DNA of 64,000 nucleotides from Thermoanaerobaculia bacterium (GTDB lineage: Bacteria; Acidobacteriota; Thermoanaerobaculia; Multivoradales; JAHEKO01). Both the position numbers and the translations under genes were made by a program. How positions within the stretch are numbered: position 1 is the first letter of the stretch; each line of letters opens with the position of its first letter. Under the pieces are notes generated by a model. That model worked only from the letters and a program-made list of their open reading frames with translations, searched no databases and was not told where the DNA came from. Shown here one piece after another: positions 34,970 to 49,525 of the stretch. Location: contig CALZIK010000070.1 of assembly GCA_945787635.1 (NCBI GenBank), positions 1 through 64,000 of the forward strand. The letters are read 5' to 3'.

Positions 34970-36364
34970 CTACTCCAGCTTGCGACCCCGTACATAGGTT
35001 TCGGTCAGTGCGACCTGATTGCACGCCATCAGCACGGTGAAGAGTCTGCCGTAGGTACGTTTCAGAGGGTCGTCCGCGCGCAGCCCCCATTCGAGGCTGT
35101 TGCCAAGCGGCTCCCACCGTGCCGGATCGATGACCACCATGTCGGCCTCGCGTCCGGGATCGAAATTGCCGATCCGATCTTCGAGGTCGAGAGCGCGGGC
35201 GCCTGCCACGGTGGCTAGGTGCAGGAGCTCGGCGGGGTGCAACGCGGTGGCCTGCTCGGGTTCGCTGATGTGGACCTTGAACGCGGTGTTGAGGACGTCG
35301 GGGATGAACCAAGTGTCACCGGCTGCCAGATCGGTGCCGGCGGCGACGTTGACGCCCGATGCGATGGTTCGCAGCCAGGGCATGGTCCCGCTGCCCAGAA
35401 AAAGCTGGCTGGTGGGGCAGTGGGCCACCGAGGTCCGGGTTTCGGCCATGCGTTCGAGCTCGGAGTCCTGGCAGTGGACGCAGTGGGCCATGACGCTGCG
35501 GGGGCCGAGCAGGCTCTTGCCGCCGATCTTGCTGCCGGGGAGGAAACGGCCGTCATAGGTATCGAGATAGGTCTCGACCTGGTAGCTCCCGAGAACCGCG
35601 GCGATCTCACCGTCGCCCGACCGGTTGTTCTCGTTGAGGTGGGAGGTGAAGTAGACGCCCCGGCCGCGAAAGTGGTCGTAGAGCTCTCCCAGCGCGGCGA
35701 AGGTCTCGGTGGTAACGGAAAGTGAGAAGCGGGGAACCACGGCCGTGAACACCAGGGCGTCGCGGGCCTCGGCCTCGCTCGGATGCCACTTTTCGATCTC
35801 GTCGCTGGTGAGCCGGATGGCGTCTTTCTCGCTGGTCATCAGGGGCTTGGCTGCGTCGGGGCCGACGGTCTGGATGCCGCGCCCGATGACTCCGCGCAGT
35901 CCGCGTTTGCGGTATTCGCCGAAGAGAACATCCTGGGCCGCCGGGAAGGCGGACCCGAAGACCAACGAGGTCGTCGTTCCAGCCGAGATCAGGCGGTGGC
36001 AAAACTCCTTGGCGGCGCCCGCGGCGAAGTCTTCGTTCTCGAACCTCGCCTCGGCGGGAAAGATACTCTCGGTCAGCCATTCGAGCAGCTGCCCACCACC
36101 GTAGGCGTCGATCGAATTGACCTGGGGAAAGTGCATGTGGGTGTCGATAAAGCCGGGTAGCAGGAAGGCGTCACCATGATCGATGACCTCGACCGAGGCT
36201 CCGTCGAGCTGTGGCCGGTCGGCGTGCCGCCCGCACCATTCGATGACGCCGTCATCGTCGACCAGCAGGGCTCCGTCGGGAACCTCGACCAGCGCCTCGG
36301 CGGCCTCCTGGACGGTGGGTGTTCCGGTCAGATGGAAGATGTGTCCTCTGTGCAGCGTGCTCAC
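34970..36364 (-). CDS. guaD: Guanine deaminase
   Basis: A 464-residue amidohydrolase with the GuaD signature PGFIDTHMHFPQ (His76 and His78), then SAGTTTSLVFGSAFP, YFTSHLNENNRSGDGEIAAV with its zinc His, SVMAHCVHCQDSELERMA and AAGTDLAAGDTWFI with the metal Asp. The length is normal. It converts guanine to xanthine and ammonia in the cytosol and so feeds the xanthine dehydrogenases encoded beside it. It is the last gene of a leftward group that begins with the CodA-like gene at 42201. Confidence 0.93.
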   Translation of the reverse strand: MSTLHRGHIFHLTGTPTVQEAAEALVEVPDGALLVDDDGVIEWCGRHADRPQLDGASVEVIDHGDAFLLPGFIDTHMHFPQVNSIDAYGGGQLLEWLTESIFPAEARFENEDFAAGAAKEFCHRLISAGTTTSLVFGSAFPAAQDVLFGEYRKRGLRGVIGRGIQTVGPDAAKPLMTSEKDAIRLTSDEIEKWHPSEAEARDALVFTAVVPRFSLSVTTETFAALGELYDHFRGRGVYFTSHLNENNRSGDGEIAAVLGSYQVETYLDTYDGRFLPGSKIGGKSLLGPRSVMAHCVHCQDSELERMAETRTSVAHCPTSQLFLGSGTMPWLRTIASGVNVAAGTDLAAGDTWFIPDVLNTAFKVHISEPEQATALHPAELLHLATVAGARALDLEDRIGNFDPGREADMVVIDPARWEPLGNSLEWGLRADDPLKRTYGRLFTVLMACNQVALTETYVRGRKLE

Positions 36365-36384
36365 GATCCCCGCCTCGCTTCTGT

Positions 36385-36864
36385 TCAGACCTGAAAAAGG
36401 TACCCGACCACGCTGCCGACGTAGCCGGTGAGGCCGACGATCAGGAAGATCGAGGCCAGATGATATTTCCTGGTTCTTTCGTTGCGACGAATGATGAGGT
36501 GAACCAGCGAATCATGAATCGTGTCCTTGCACCGGCGGGTGCCCCAGCGCAACTGAAGAGGGCCCATCAGCATCAACACCGCCGAGACCAGAATGAAGAT
36601 CAGTCCGACGGCGATGCTGGCTTTTGAAAAAGTGCTCGAGGCGGCGATCTTGGGTCCCGAAAAGCCGGTGATGGTCAGCGAAATCGTGACCAGCCCCAGC
36701 AACAACTGAGCGCGACTCTGCAGGACGTCGAACTGTTTGACGATCACGTCGAAGACTTTCGAGTAGTTGCCCTCGCCGTGGATCTCGAGCAGATAGTCGA
36801 GCTCCTGCTCAGGTGTTTGAGGGTGGGCGCGCTCGGTCCGAACCCTTTTCTTGCGGTCCGACAT
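36385..36864 (-). CDS. Small membrane protein of unknown function
   Basis: A 159-residue protein with a charged cytoplasmic N-terminus (about residues 1-50, including TPEQELDYLLEIHGEGNYSK) and three or four hydrophobic segments (about 55-70, 80-102, 138-158). I do not recognise a family. Its position between xdhB (16 bp) and guaD (20 bp), co-directional with both, suggests co-transcription with purine genes, but nothing in it points to transport or catalysis. Confidence 0.6.
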   Translation of the reverse strand: MSDRKKRVRTERAHPQTPEQELDYLLEIHGEGNYSKVFDVIVKQFDVLQSRAQLLLGLVTISLTITGFSGPKIAASSTFSKASIAVGLIFILVSAVLMLMGPLQLRWGTRRCKDTIHDSLVHLIIRRNERTRKYHLASIFLIVGLTGYVGSVVGYLFQV

Positions 36865-36880
36865 GGGTGTCTACGCCGGC

Positions 36881-39226
36881 CTAGGCCACGCCCTGGCTGG
36901 TGCGTCCGTTCTCGGCGGCCAGCCGCCGATTCAGGTCCTCGATCGCCATGAGCACTTCTTCCGGGGTCGCCGGACCGCTGAGCCTTGGGCTGAGGCGTTG
37001 CCGGCCGACGCTGGCCACGGCATCCTTGATCGCGTGAAAAACAGAGATAGCGAGCATCAGCGGCGGCTCGCCCACGGCCTTGGAGCGATGAATGGTCGGC
37101 TCGTTGTTGCGGCCGGAGCGGAGCAGTTGGACGTTGAACACCTCCGGCATGTCGCTGGCAACCGGTATCTTGTAAGTCGAGGGCGCGTGGGTCTGGAGCT
37201 CGCCCTTGGCGTTCCACCATAGCTCCTCGGTGGTCAGCCAGCCCATGCCCTGAATGAAGCCGCCTTCGATCTGCCCCATATCGATGGCCGGGTTCAACGA
37301 CTCTCCGACGTCGTGGAGGATATCGACGCGGGCGACCTTGTACTCGCCGGTCAAGACGTCGATCACGACCTCCGAGACCGCCGCGCCATAGGCAAAGTAG
37401 TAAAACGGACGACCGGTCAGAGTCGAGCGGTCGTAGTGGATCTTGGGAGTCTTGTAAAAGCCGGTGGCCGACAGCGACACCCGGCCCAGCCAGGCCCGGT
37501 TGGTGAGCTCGGCAAAAGGCACCTTTTCATCGCCGACGTGGACGTGATCGTCGCGGAACTCGACCTGCTCGGGAGCCACGCCGTACTCGGCGGCGGCGAA
37601 CTTGGCGAGGCGCTCTTTCAAGGTCCGGGCCGCGGCCTGGGCGGCCATTCCGTTCAGGTCCGAACCCGAGGAAGCCGCGGTGGCGGAGGCGTTGGGCACC
37701 CTGGCGGTGTCGGAGGGCGTGCATCGGATCCTGCCGATGTCGATCTGGAGCTCCTCGGCCACGACCTGCGCGACCTTGGTAAAGAGCCCCTGGCCCATCT
37801 CGGTGCCGCCGTGGTTGAGCTGAAGGGTACCGTCCGAGTAGATCAGGATGAGCGCCCCGGCCTGGTTGTAGTGAGTGGCGGTGAACGAGATCCCGAATTT
37901 GACCGGCGTCAAGGCGATGCCTTTCTTCAGCAGCTCGCTCGAAGCGTTGAACTCGTCGATCTCCCGGCGCCGGTTGCGGTAGTCCGAGGTCTTCTCGAGC
38001 TCGGGCACGATGTCCATGAGCCGGTTGTCTTCGACCTTCATGCGGTAGGGGGTGATGTCGCGATCACCGATGCCGTAGAAGTTTCTGGTGCGGATGTCAA
38101 GCGGGTCGGCCTTGAGGAAACGGGCGATCTCGTCCATGACCCACTCGATCGCCATCATCCCCTGGGGTCCGCCGAACCCTCGAAAGGCGGTGTTGGAGAC
38201 CGTGTTGGTCTTGCAGCGATGGGAGGTGATGGCCACGTTCTCGAAGTAGTAGGCGTTGTCGGCGTGAAACATGGTCCGGTCGTTGACCGGGCCCGAAAGG
38301 TCGGCGGACATTCCGCAGCGTGACGCGAAGACGAACTCGATGCCTTTGATTTGACCGTCTTCGTCGAAGCCGACGTCGTAGTCGACCCGATAGCCGTGAC
38401 GCTTGCCGGTCATGACCATGTCGGTGTCGCGGTCGGGCCGGACCTTGACGGCTCGACCGGTCCGGCTGGCGAGCAGGGCGGCGATGCTCGCAAACAGCGC
38501 CGGTTGGGTCTCTTTGCCGCCGAAGCCGCCGCCCATCCGCCGGCACTCCACGACCACGTCCTTGGCGGTTTTGCCCAGCGCGTGGGCGACCACGTGCTGG
38601 ACCTCGCTGGGGTGCTGCGACGAGCTGTGAACGAGCATGTCGCCGTCTTCCTTGGGCAGCGCGAACGCGATGTGCCCTTCGAGATAAAACTGCTCCTGAC
38701 CGCCGAATCGGAACCGGTCGCGCAGGCGGTGCGGAGACCGCTGAATCGCCTTCTTGGCATCGCCTCTCACCATGGTCATGGTGGGCAGGACGAAGGACTG
38801 CTTCTCGAGCGCCGTGTCGATGTCGAGGATCGGCTCCAGGTCCTGGTACTCGATCACCGCCAGCCGGGCGGCGCGACGAGCGTGCTCGACACTGATCGCG
38901 GCCACCGCGAACACCGACTGGCCGACGTACTGGACGAGACCGTCCGCGAAGATCGGGTCGTCCTTGACCGGGCCGCCGATATCGTTGGCCCCGGGAACGT
39001 CGCCGGCCGCGATGACGTCGACCACACCGGGAGCGCTGCGGACCGGATCCAGATCGATCGACCGGATGCGCGCGTGAGCGCGCTCGCTCATGCCGATCGC
39101 CGCGTGCAGGGTTCCGATCGGCTCGGGGAGGTCGTCGATGTATTGGGCCTCGCCGCTGACGTGAAGGTGGGCGCTCTCGTGGGGTTGAGGAGTGCCGACA
39201 CGGCCGTTGATGGTTGTCTTCGTCAT
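36881..39226 (-). CDS. xdhB: Xanthine dehydrogenase molybdenum-binding subunit
   Basis: About 781 residues from the ATG at 39226, which overlaps the xdhA stop (ATGA). Mo-hydroxylase landmarks are QEQFYLEGHIAF (Gln and Glu at the Mo site), RMGGGFGGKETQ, the substrate-Arg region FRGFGGPQGMMA, GGTEMGQG and the base-carrying KAVGEPPLMLA. All key residues of classical xanthine dehydrogenases are present. With the FeS/FAD subunit it oxidises hypoxanthine and xanthine towards urate using the molybdenum cofactor. No XdhC-type insertion chaperone is in the window. Confidence 0.94.
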   Translation of the reverse strand: MTKTTINGRVGTPQPHESAHLHVSGEAQYIDDLPEPIGTLHAAIGMSERAHARIRSIDLDPVRSAPGVVDVIAAGDVPGANDIGGPVKDDPIFADGLVQYVGQSVFAVAAISVEHARRAARLAVIEYQDLEPILDIDTALEKQSFVLPTMTMVRGDAKKAIQRSPHRLRDRFRFGGQEQFYLEGHIAFALPKEDGDMLVHSSSQHPSEVQHVVAHALGKTAKDVVVECRRMGGGFGGKETQPALFASIAALLASRTGRAVKVRPDRDTDMVMTGKRHGYRVDYDVGFDEDGQIKGIEFVFASRCGMSADLSGPVNDRTMFHADNAYYFENVAITSHRCKTNTVSNTAFRGFGGPQGMMAIEWVMDEIARFLKADPLDIRTRNFYGIGDRDITPYRMKVEDNRLMDIVPELEKTSDYRNRRREIDEFNASSELLKKGIALTPVKFGISFTATHYNQAGALILIYSDGTLQLNHGGTEMGQGLFTKVAQVVAEELQIDIGRIRCTPSDTARVPNASATAASSGSDLNGMAAQAAARTLKERLAKFAAAEYGVAPEQVEFRDDHVHVGDEKVPFAELTNRAWLGRVSLSATGFYKTPKIHYDRSTLTGRPFYYFAYGAAVSEVVIDVLTGEYKVARVDILHDVGESLNPAIDMGQIEGGFIQGMGWLTTEELWWNAKGELQTHAPSTYKIPVASDMPEVFNVQLLRSGRNNEPTIHRSKAVGEPPLMLAISVFHAIKDAVASVGRQRLSPRLSGPATPEEVLMAIEDLNRRLAAENGRTSQGVA

Positions 39227-40794
39227 GTCCGGGCTCCCTGTCCTTGCCGGTTCGGGTGCTCGAGAACCCGTGTCTCGCCGGGCCATCCCGAGGTTTCGAG
39301 AAAGAGCTTTCGCAGCAGGTTGCGAGTGACCAGGCGCCGGTATTCGACGCTCGCCCGCATGTCCTCGATGGGCGCGTAGTCCCGGTCCAGGGCCTCCATA
39401 CCCGCGGCCAGGGTGGAATCGTTCCACGGCTTGCCTTCGAGCGCGGTCTCGCATTGGCTGGCGCGCTGGGGTATGGCCGCCATTCCGCCGTAGCAGATTC
39501 GGACGTCCCGAAGTCGGTTCTCCTCCAGCCGGAAGCTATAGGCCCCGCACACCGCCGAGATGTCCTGGTCGAAGCGCTTGGTGATCTTGTAGGTCCGGAA
39601 ATGACGGTCCGCGGGTGCGAGGGGAAGCCTCACCCGCTCGAGAAACTCGCCCGCCTCGAGAGCGGTCTTTTGGTAGGCGAGGTAGAACTCGTCGAGCGGC
39701 AGCTCGCGGGTTTTCGCTCCCCGCCGCAGCACCAGAGACGCGCCGAGAGCGATCAAGCCGGGCATCGAGTCGCCGATGGGAGAGCCGTTGGCGACGTTTC
39801 CGCCGATCGTCGCCGCGTTGCGGATCGGCGGCGAGGCGAAGCGCCGGTACATCTCGCCCATATCTGGGAAGTGTTCCCCGATCAGCTCGTGGGCGTCGGT
39901 GATCGTGACCGCGGCGCCGATCTCGATATGGGAATCGTCGACCTCGAGAACCTTGAGCTCCTCGACGTTGCCGAGGTAGATGATCGCGTCGAGATCCATG
40001 TGGCTCTTGGTCACCCAGAGGCCGATGTCGGTTCCGCCGGCGAGAATGTGAGCGTCCGGATGGGTTTCGACCAGGTCGGCCAGGTCGGCCACCGTGGTCG
40101 GGGCGTAGTAGGTGCGCTGGCCGCCCGAGAGGTCGGGGCCGGTCAAGGCCAGCCGGCCGGTCCGTTGAATGGCGCGAAGCCGCTCGGTCATCGCGCGTTC
40201 GGCGGCGGACGGCTGGGCAGCGTCCGAGGCGGCATAGGGGCGGTCCGCGCCGCCGCCGTTGCCATTGCTCGCCAGCCGGTACATCCTCTCGGCGGCATCG
40301 AGGATCGGGCGGTAGCCGGTGCAGCGGCAGAGGTTGCCGGCCAGAATGTCGTTGATCCGGGCCCGGTCGGGCTCGGGCTCGGACTTGTACATGGCGAAGA
40401 GCGACATGACGAATCCGGGCGTGCAGAAGCCGCACTGTGAGCCGTGGCATTCGACCATCGCCTCTTGCACGGGGTGGAGAGAGCCGTCCGGAGCTCGCAG
40501 GCTTTCGACCGTGAACAGCTGCTTCCCGTCCAGAGTCGGCACGAACTGGATGCAGGAGTTGATCGCTCGAAACCGGACCCGATCGCCGTCGAGCTCGCCG
40601 ACAACCACCGTGCACGCGCCACAGTCTCCCTCCGCACAGCCTTCCTTGGTGCCGGTTCGTCGCAGCGTCTCCCGCAGGTAGTTCAAAACCGTGGTATTCG
40701 GGTCGATGCCGCGAAGGGAGATGACCTCACCGTCCAGGATGAACCGAATCTCGTCGCTCGGAGCCGCTGATCCGGACTGTTTCGTCGCCGTCAT
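39223..40794 (-). CDS. xdhA: Xanthine dehydrogenase FeS/FAD subunit
   Basis: A 523-residue fused subunit. Residues about 15-180 carry two [2Fe-2S] clusters (GCAEGDCGACTVVV, then CGFCTPGFVMS and LCRCTGYRPILD). Residues about 225-400 are the FAD domain, with ILAGGTDIGLWVTK and TIGGNVANGSPIGDSMPG, followed by the C-terminal CO-dehydrogenase-flavoprotein-like domain. It passes electrons from the Mo site to NAD+. An RBS (GGGAGAG) precedes the ATG. A 192-bp gap separates it from the CodA-like gene upstream. Confidence 0.95.
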   Translation of the reverse strand: MTATKQSGSAAPSDEIRFILDGEVISLRGIDPNTTVLNYLRETLRRTGTKEGCAEGDCGACTVVVGELDGDRVRFRAINSCIQFVPTLDGKQLFTVESLRAPDGSLHPVQEAMVECHGSQCGFCTPGFVMSLFAMYKSEPEPDRARINDILAGNLCRCTGYRPILDAAERMYRLASNGNGGGADRPYAASDAAQPSAAERAMTERLRAIQRTGRLALTGPDLSGGQRTYYAPTTVADLADLVETHPDAHILAGGTDIGLWVTKSHMDLDAIIYLGNVEELKVLEVDDSHIEIGAAVTITDAHELIGEHFPDMGEMYRRFASPPIRNAATIGGNVANGSPIGDSMPGLIALGASLVLRRGAKTRELPLDEFYLAYQKTALEAGEFLERVRLPLAPADRHFRTYKITKRFDQDISAVCGAYSFRLEENRLRDVRICYGGMAAIPQRASQCETALEGKPWNDSTLAAGMEALDRDYAPIEDMRASVEYRRLVTRNLLRKLFLETSGWPGETRVLEHPNRQGQGART

Positions 40795-40986
40795 GGTCGT
40801 GCTCTCCCGGGAAGGGACGGTTCTGGTTCCTTGCTCCCGGCGGATGCCGCCGTCGGGCCCGCCGAGGTCGGGAACCCGGTCGAAGCCAGAGATCCAACCT
40901 CCCTGATCGCGCGGCCAGCGAAGAACCCGCCTAGAGTGTCTCTGATTCAGTATAGCCGAGCGGCCTCGGTGGGCCTGCTGAGGCTC

Positions 40987-42201
40987 TCACGCGCAAAGAG
41001 ACTCGATGTCGACCAAGTTGCCGTGGCTGATCACGTGCAGCGGCGCCTCGTGGCGCCACAGTGCGTCGTAGACCGATTTCGCGTCGAGCACGACGCAGTG
41101 GGCCGGCGAACCGACCTCGAGAGCGAACCGCTCGAGGTTCATCGCGCGGGCGGCGTCGACGGTGATCATGTCGTAGATCTTTTCGATCTCCGGGCGGGTG
41201 GTCATCCAGAGCATGTGAGCGGCCAGAAAACCCACTTCCAGCATGTTGTTTCGGCCGAAAGGGTAGTAGGCGTCGGCAATGTCGTCCTGTCCTAGGGCCA
41301 CCAGTACGCCCTCGGCGATCAGTTCCTTGGCGCGCGCGTGGAGGGGCCCGGTGTGAGGATCGGTGATCACTCCCATTCCCGCGCGCTCGAGGAGGGCGCA
41401 GATCTTGCGGAAATAGGGTTCCGGGTACAGGCTCATCGCGCGCGCGTGATGGGCCAGGCAGCGGCCGGTCCGGCCCTCTTCCACCGCCCTGACGGCCAGC
41501 ATCTCGAGGGTCCTCAAGCCCGAGTCGCCGGCGTCGTCGACCAGCATCGAGACGTCGGCGTCGTGAGCCTTGGCGATCTCGAGCATCTCGTCGATGTGCC
41601 GGCGCTCGTCGGCGGCGGTGAACTCGATCCAAGGAATGCCGCCGACCACGTCGGCGCCGAGGTCCATGGCCTTGCGAATCAGGTCGGTGGTGCCCGGTTC
41701 GCGGACGACGCCATCTTGCGGAAACGCGACTACCTGGATGTCCACGACGCCCTTGAACTCCTCTCGGGCCTTCAGAAGCGCCTTGACGCCGATCAGCTTC
41801 GCCTTGGAGTCGACGTCGGCGAACGCGCGGATGTGGGTGTTGCCGAAGCGCGCCGCGAGGCGCAGGGCGCGACGCACGTTCTTCAATATCCAGCGTTCGT
41901 CGTATGTATTCTTGACCAGGGCGGCCCGCTCGATGGCCTTCATCGCGGCGCCCATGGTGCCGCCGTGGTAGGACTCGAGCGCCGTCGAATCCTGCCTTTC
42001 GAGGGTGTAGACCTTGTCCAGGTGGAGATGAGGATTGACGAAAGACTCGGTGACCAGGTTCCCGCCCGCCGGGATCACCTTGCGTCCACGCTCGGTGATC
42101 TTCTTCGCGATCTTTTGGATCGAGCCCTTGGCGATGCCGATATCGACCTTCGCCGCGCGGTTGCGCAGGCGGGCGTCACGGATGATCAGGTCGTAGATCA
42201 A
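40987..42201 (-). CDS. CodA-like amidohydrolase with an altered metal site
   Basis: A 404-residue protein related to cytosine deaminase: FVNPHLHLDKV (His58, His60), IQVVAFPQDG (Gln162), LAHHARAMS and ALGQDDIAD (Asp306). At the position of CodA's HCDE it reads MLVDD, so the metal-ligand His is replaced by Leu (about residue 220) and the catalytic Glu by Asp. It may bind metal differently or act on another substrate, such as a hydantoin-like or N-carbamoyl compound. The start is a TTG at 42201; I see no strong RBS and no better start upstream. It may head the leftward xdhAB-guaD group. Confidence 0.78.
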   Translation of the reverse strand: MIYDLIIRDARLRNRAAKVDIGIAKGSIQKIAKKITERGRKVIPAGGNLVTESFVNPHLHLDKVYTLERQDSTALESYHGGTMGAAMKAIERAALVKNTYDERWILKNVRRALRLAARFGNTHIRAFADVDSKAKLIGVKALLKAREEFKGVVDIQVVAFPQDGVVREPGTTDLIRKAMDLGADVVGGIPWIEFTAADERRHIDEMLEIAKAHDADVSMLVDDAGDSGLRTLEMLAVRAVEEGRTGRCLAHHARAMSLYPEPYFRKICALLERAGMGVITDPHTGPLHARAKELIAEGVLVALGQDDIADAYYPFGRNNMLEVGFLAAHMLWMTTRPEIEKIYDMITVDAARAMNLERFALEVGSPAHCVVLDAKSVYDALWRHEAPLHVISHGNLVDIESLCA

Positions 42202-42317
42202 GGTGTTCTTGCGAGTGGGCTCGAGCTGTCCGATGTCCGGAGAGTATAGCTTCGGCCTGCTGCTAGACTCTCTGCTCTTGAAGTCCTTGACCGAGAAGCA
42301 CAGGTTGCGCTTCGCCG

Positions 42318-43364
42318 ATGGCGGAGGCGCGGGAGTTATTCATGGGTGACACGACTCCGGGCCTGGTTTGCGCCCACCATCACTTGTATTCGTCGCTGGC
42401 GCGGGGAATGCCCGCGCCGCCGAAGACGCCGACCAATTTCCAGGAGATCCTCGAACAGATCTGGTGGCGACTGGACGCGGCGCTGGATCTGGAGATGATT
42501 CGCTGGTCGGCGATGCTCGGCGCCCTCGAGGCCTTGGAGGCGGGCACCACCGCCATCGTCGACCACCACGAGTCGCCCAACGCCATCGAGGGGTCGCTTT
42601 CCGCGATAGCCGACGCCTGCGCCCAGGTGGGGGTGCGCGTGGTCTGCGCCTACGGAGTGACCGATCGCCACGGTTCGGACGGGGCGCGCCGGGGTTTGGC
42701 GGAGAACGAGCGCTTCCTGCGCGCGGGTGGCAGGGGCCTGGTGGGGATTCACGCGGCCTTCACTTGCAGCGACGACACGCTCGCGGCCGCCGCCGGGCTG
42801 GCCGCCGATCTGGGAGTCGGTGCCCACATCCATGTCGCCGAGGGGCCGAGCGATGTGGACGCGCCGGCGCGCCTGGCCGGTCTGACGCGCGACGACTGGC
42901 TGCTCGCCCACTGTATTCACATTCCGGACGATCATCAGCTCAAGGGCACGGTTCAGCACAACACCAGGTCCAACATGAACAACGCGGTCGGCTACACGCG
43001 GCCGTTTCGTTTTACCAACCCGGTCGTCCTGGGCTCCGACGGTATCGGCGGCAACATGATCGAGGAGTTTCGCCTCGCCTACGTCAAGCACCGGGAGGTC
43101 GACGTGCTCGCGACGCCGGAAACCGCCTGGGGCTGGCTCGAGAACGGCTGGGATCTGGTGCCCGAGGCCAGGGAGGACGTGGTGACGTGGTCGTACGACC
43201 CCATGGATCCCTGGCACCTGGCTTTCACTCCTGGGGTCCGGCCGCTCGAGATCGTGATGGATGGCGAGGTCGTGTTCACGGATGGTAAACCGACTCGGGT
43301 GGACGCCGAAGAGGTCCGATCGAAGGCGGCCGAGCAGGCCAAGCGCCTGCACGCGAGGCTGTAG
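42318..43364 (+). CDS. ssnA: SsnA-like aminohydrolase, N-terminally short
   Basis: A 348-residue amidohydrolase matching SsnA from its metal motif onward: PGLVCAHHHLYSSLARG (His20, His22), WWRLDAALD, HHESPNAIEGSLS, HIHVAEG, HNTRSNMNNAVGY and LGSDGIGGNMIEEF. SsnA proteins are about 440 residues with a beta-sandwich of roughly 50 residues before the metal motif; here only about 15 precede it, and an in-frame stop at 42288 rules out extension. SsnA belongs to the purine/uric acid degradation cluster and deaminates or opens a purine-derived ring. This copy may be functional in shortened form or a damaged gene. Confidence 0.8.
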   Translation: MAEARELFMGDTTPGLVCAHHHLYSSLARGMPAPPKTPTNFQEILEQIWWRLDAALDLEMIRWSAMLGALEALEAGTTAIVDHHESPNAIEGSLSAIADACAQVGVRVVCAYGVTDRHGSDGARRGLAENERFLRAGGRGLVGIHAAFTCSDDTLAAAAGLAADLGVGAHIHVAEGPSDVDAPARLAGLTRDDWLLAHCIHIPDDHQLKGTVQHNTRSNMNNAVGYTRPFRFTNPVVLGSDGIGGNMIEEFRLAYVKHREVDVLATPETAWGWLENGWDLVPEAREDVVTWSYDPMDPWHLAFTPGVRPLEIVMDGEVVFTDGKPTRVDAEEVRSKAAEQAKRLHARL

Positions 43365-43759
43365 AGGATGGGGCTTGTCATGGCAGCGCTTCGGGTGCGG
43401 CCTCGGATGGGTCCGCTCGACCAGAGACCGGAGGGAGAATTGACCGCCACAGTGCGGCCGAAGGGGCTCGACCATGGACCTGTGCCCGTCGAGCTCCGTG
43501 TCGACCGCTACACCTCGACGGTAGTCGGAGAGAGTCCGGGGCGGGGGCGTCCCTCTCCCCCCGGAAGGGGCGGGAGAGGGATCGAGGGAGAGGGGGGGAG
43601 ATCGACTCGGTGAAGGTGCGGAGGCGCTTCGGGTACAGCTTCGTAATGGTCGGTTCGAACAGAGAACCGGACGAAAACGCCATGATGGCTCAACACGGCA
43701 ACAACTGGCGAAGCAAAGTCGCTTCGGATTCTCCACCAGCTCCAAAGGAGCCCTAGACC
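43365..43759. repeat. Non-coding spacer with diverged repeats and a hairpin
   Basis: This 395-bp gap before ygfK holds no convincing gene. Two imperfect copies (about 75% identical) beginning GCGCTTCGGGT lie at 43386-43432 and 43624-43671. Between them, 43488-43512 resembles the 96-bp array at the left end: GTCGAGCTCCGTGTCGACCG differs at one of 20 bases, and GTCGACCGCTACA is identical. A perfect 10-bp stem TCCCTCTCCC/GGGAGAGGGA (43550-43559/43572-43581) follows. An RBS (AAAGGAG) precedes ygfK. Confidence 0.7.
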
Positions 43760-47404
<3,645 letters not shown>

Positions 47405-47413
47405 CTCGGCCCG

Positions 47414-49521
<2,108 letters not shown>

Positions 49522-49525
<4 letters not shown>

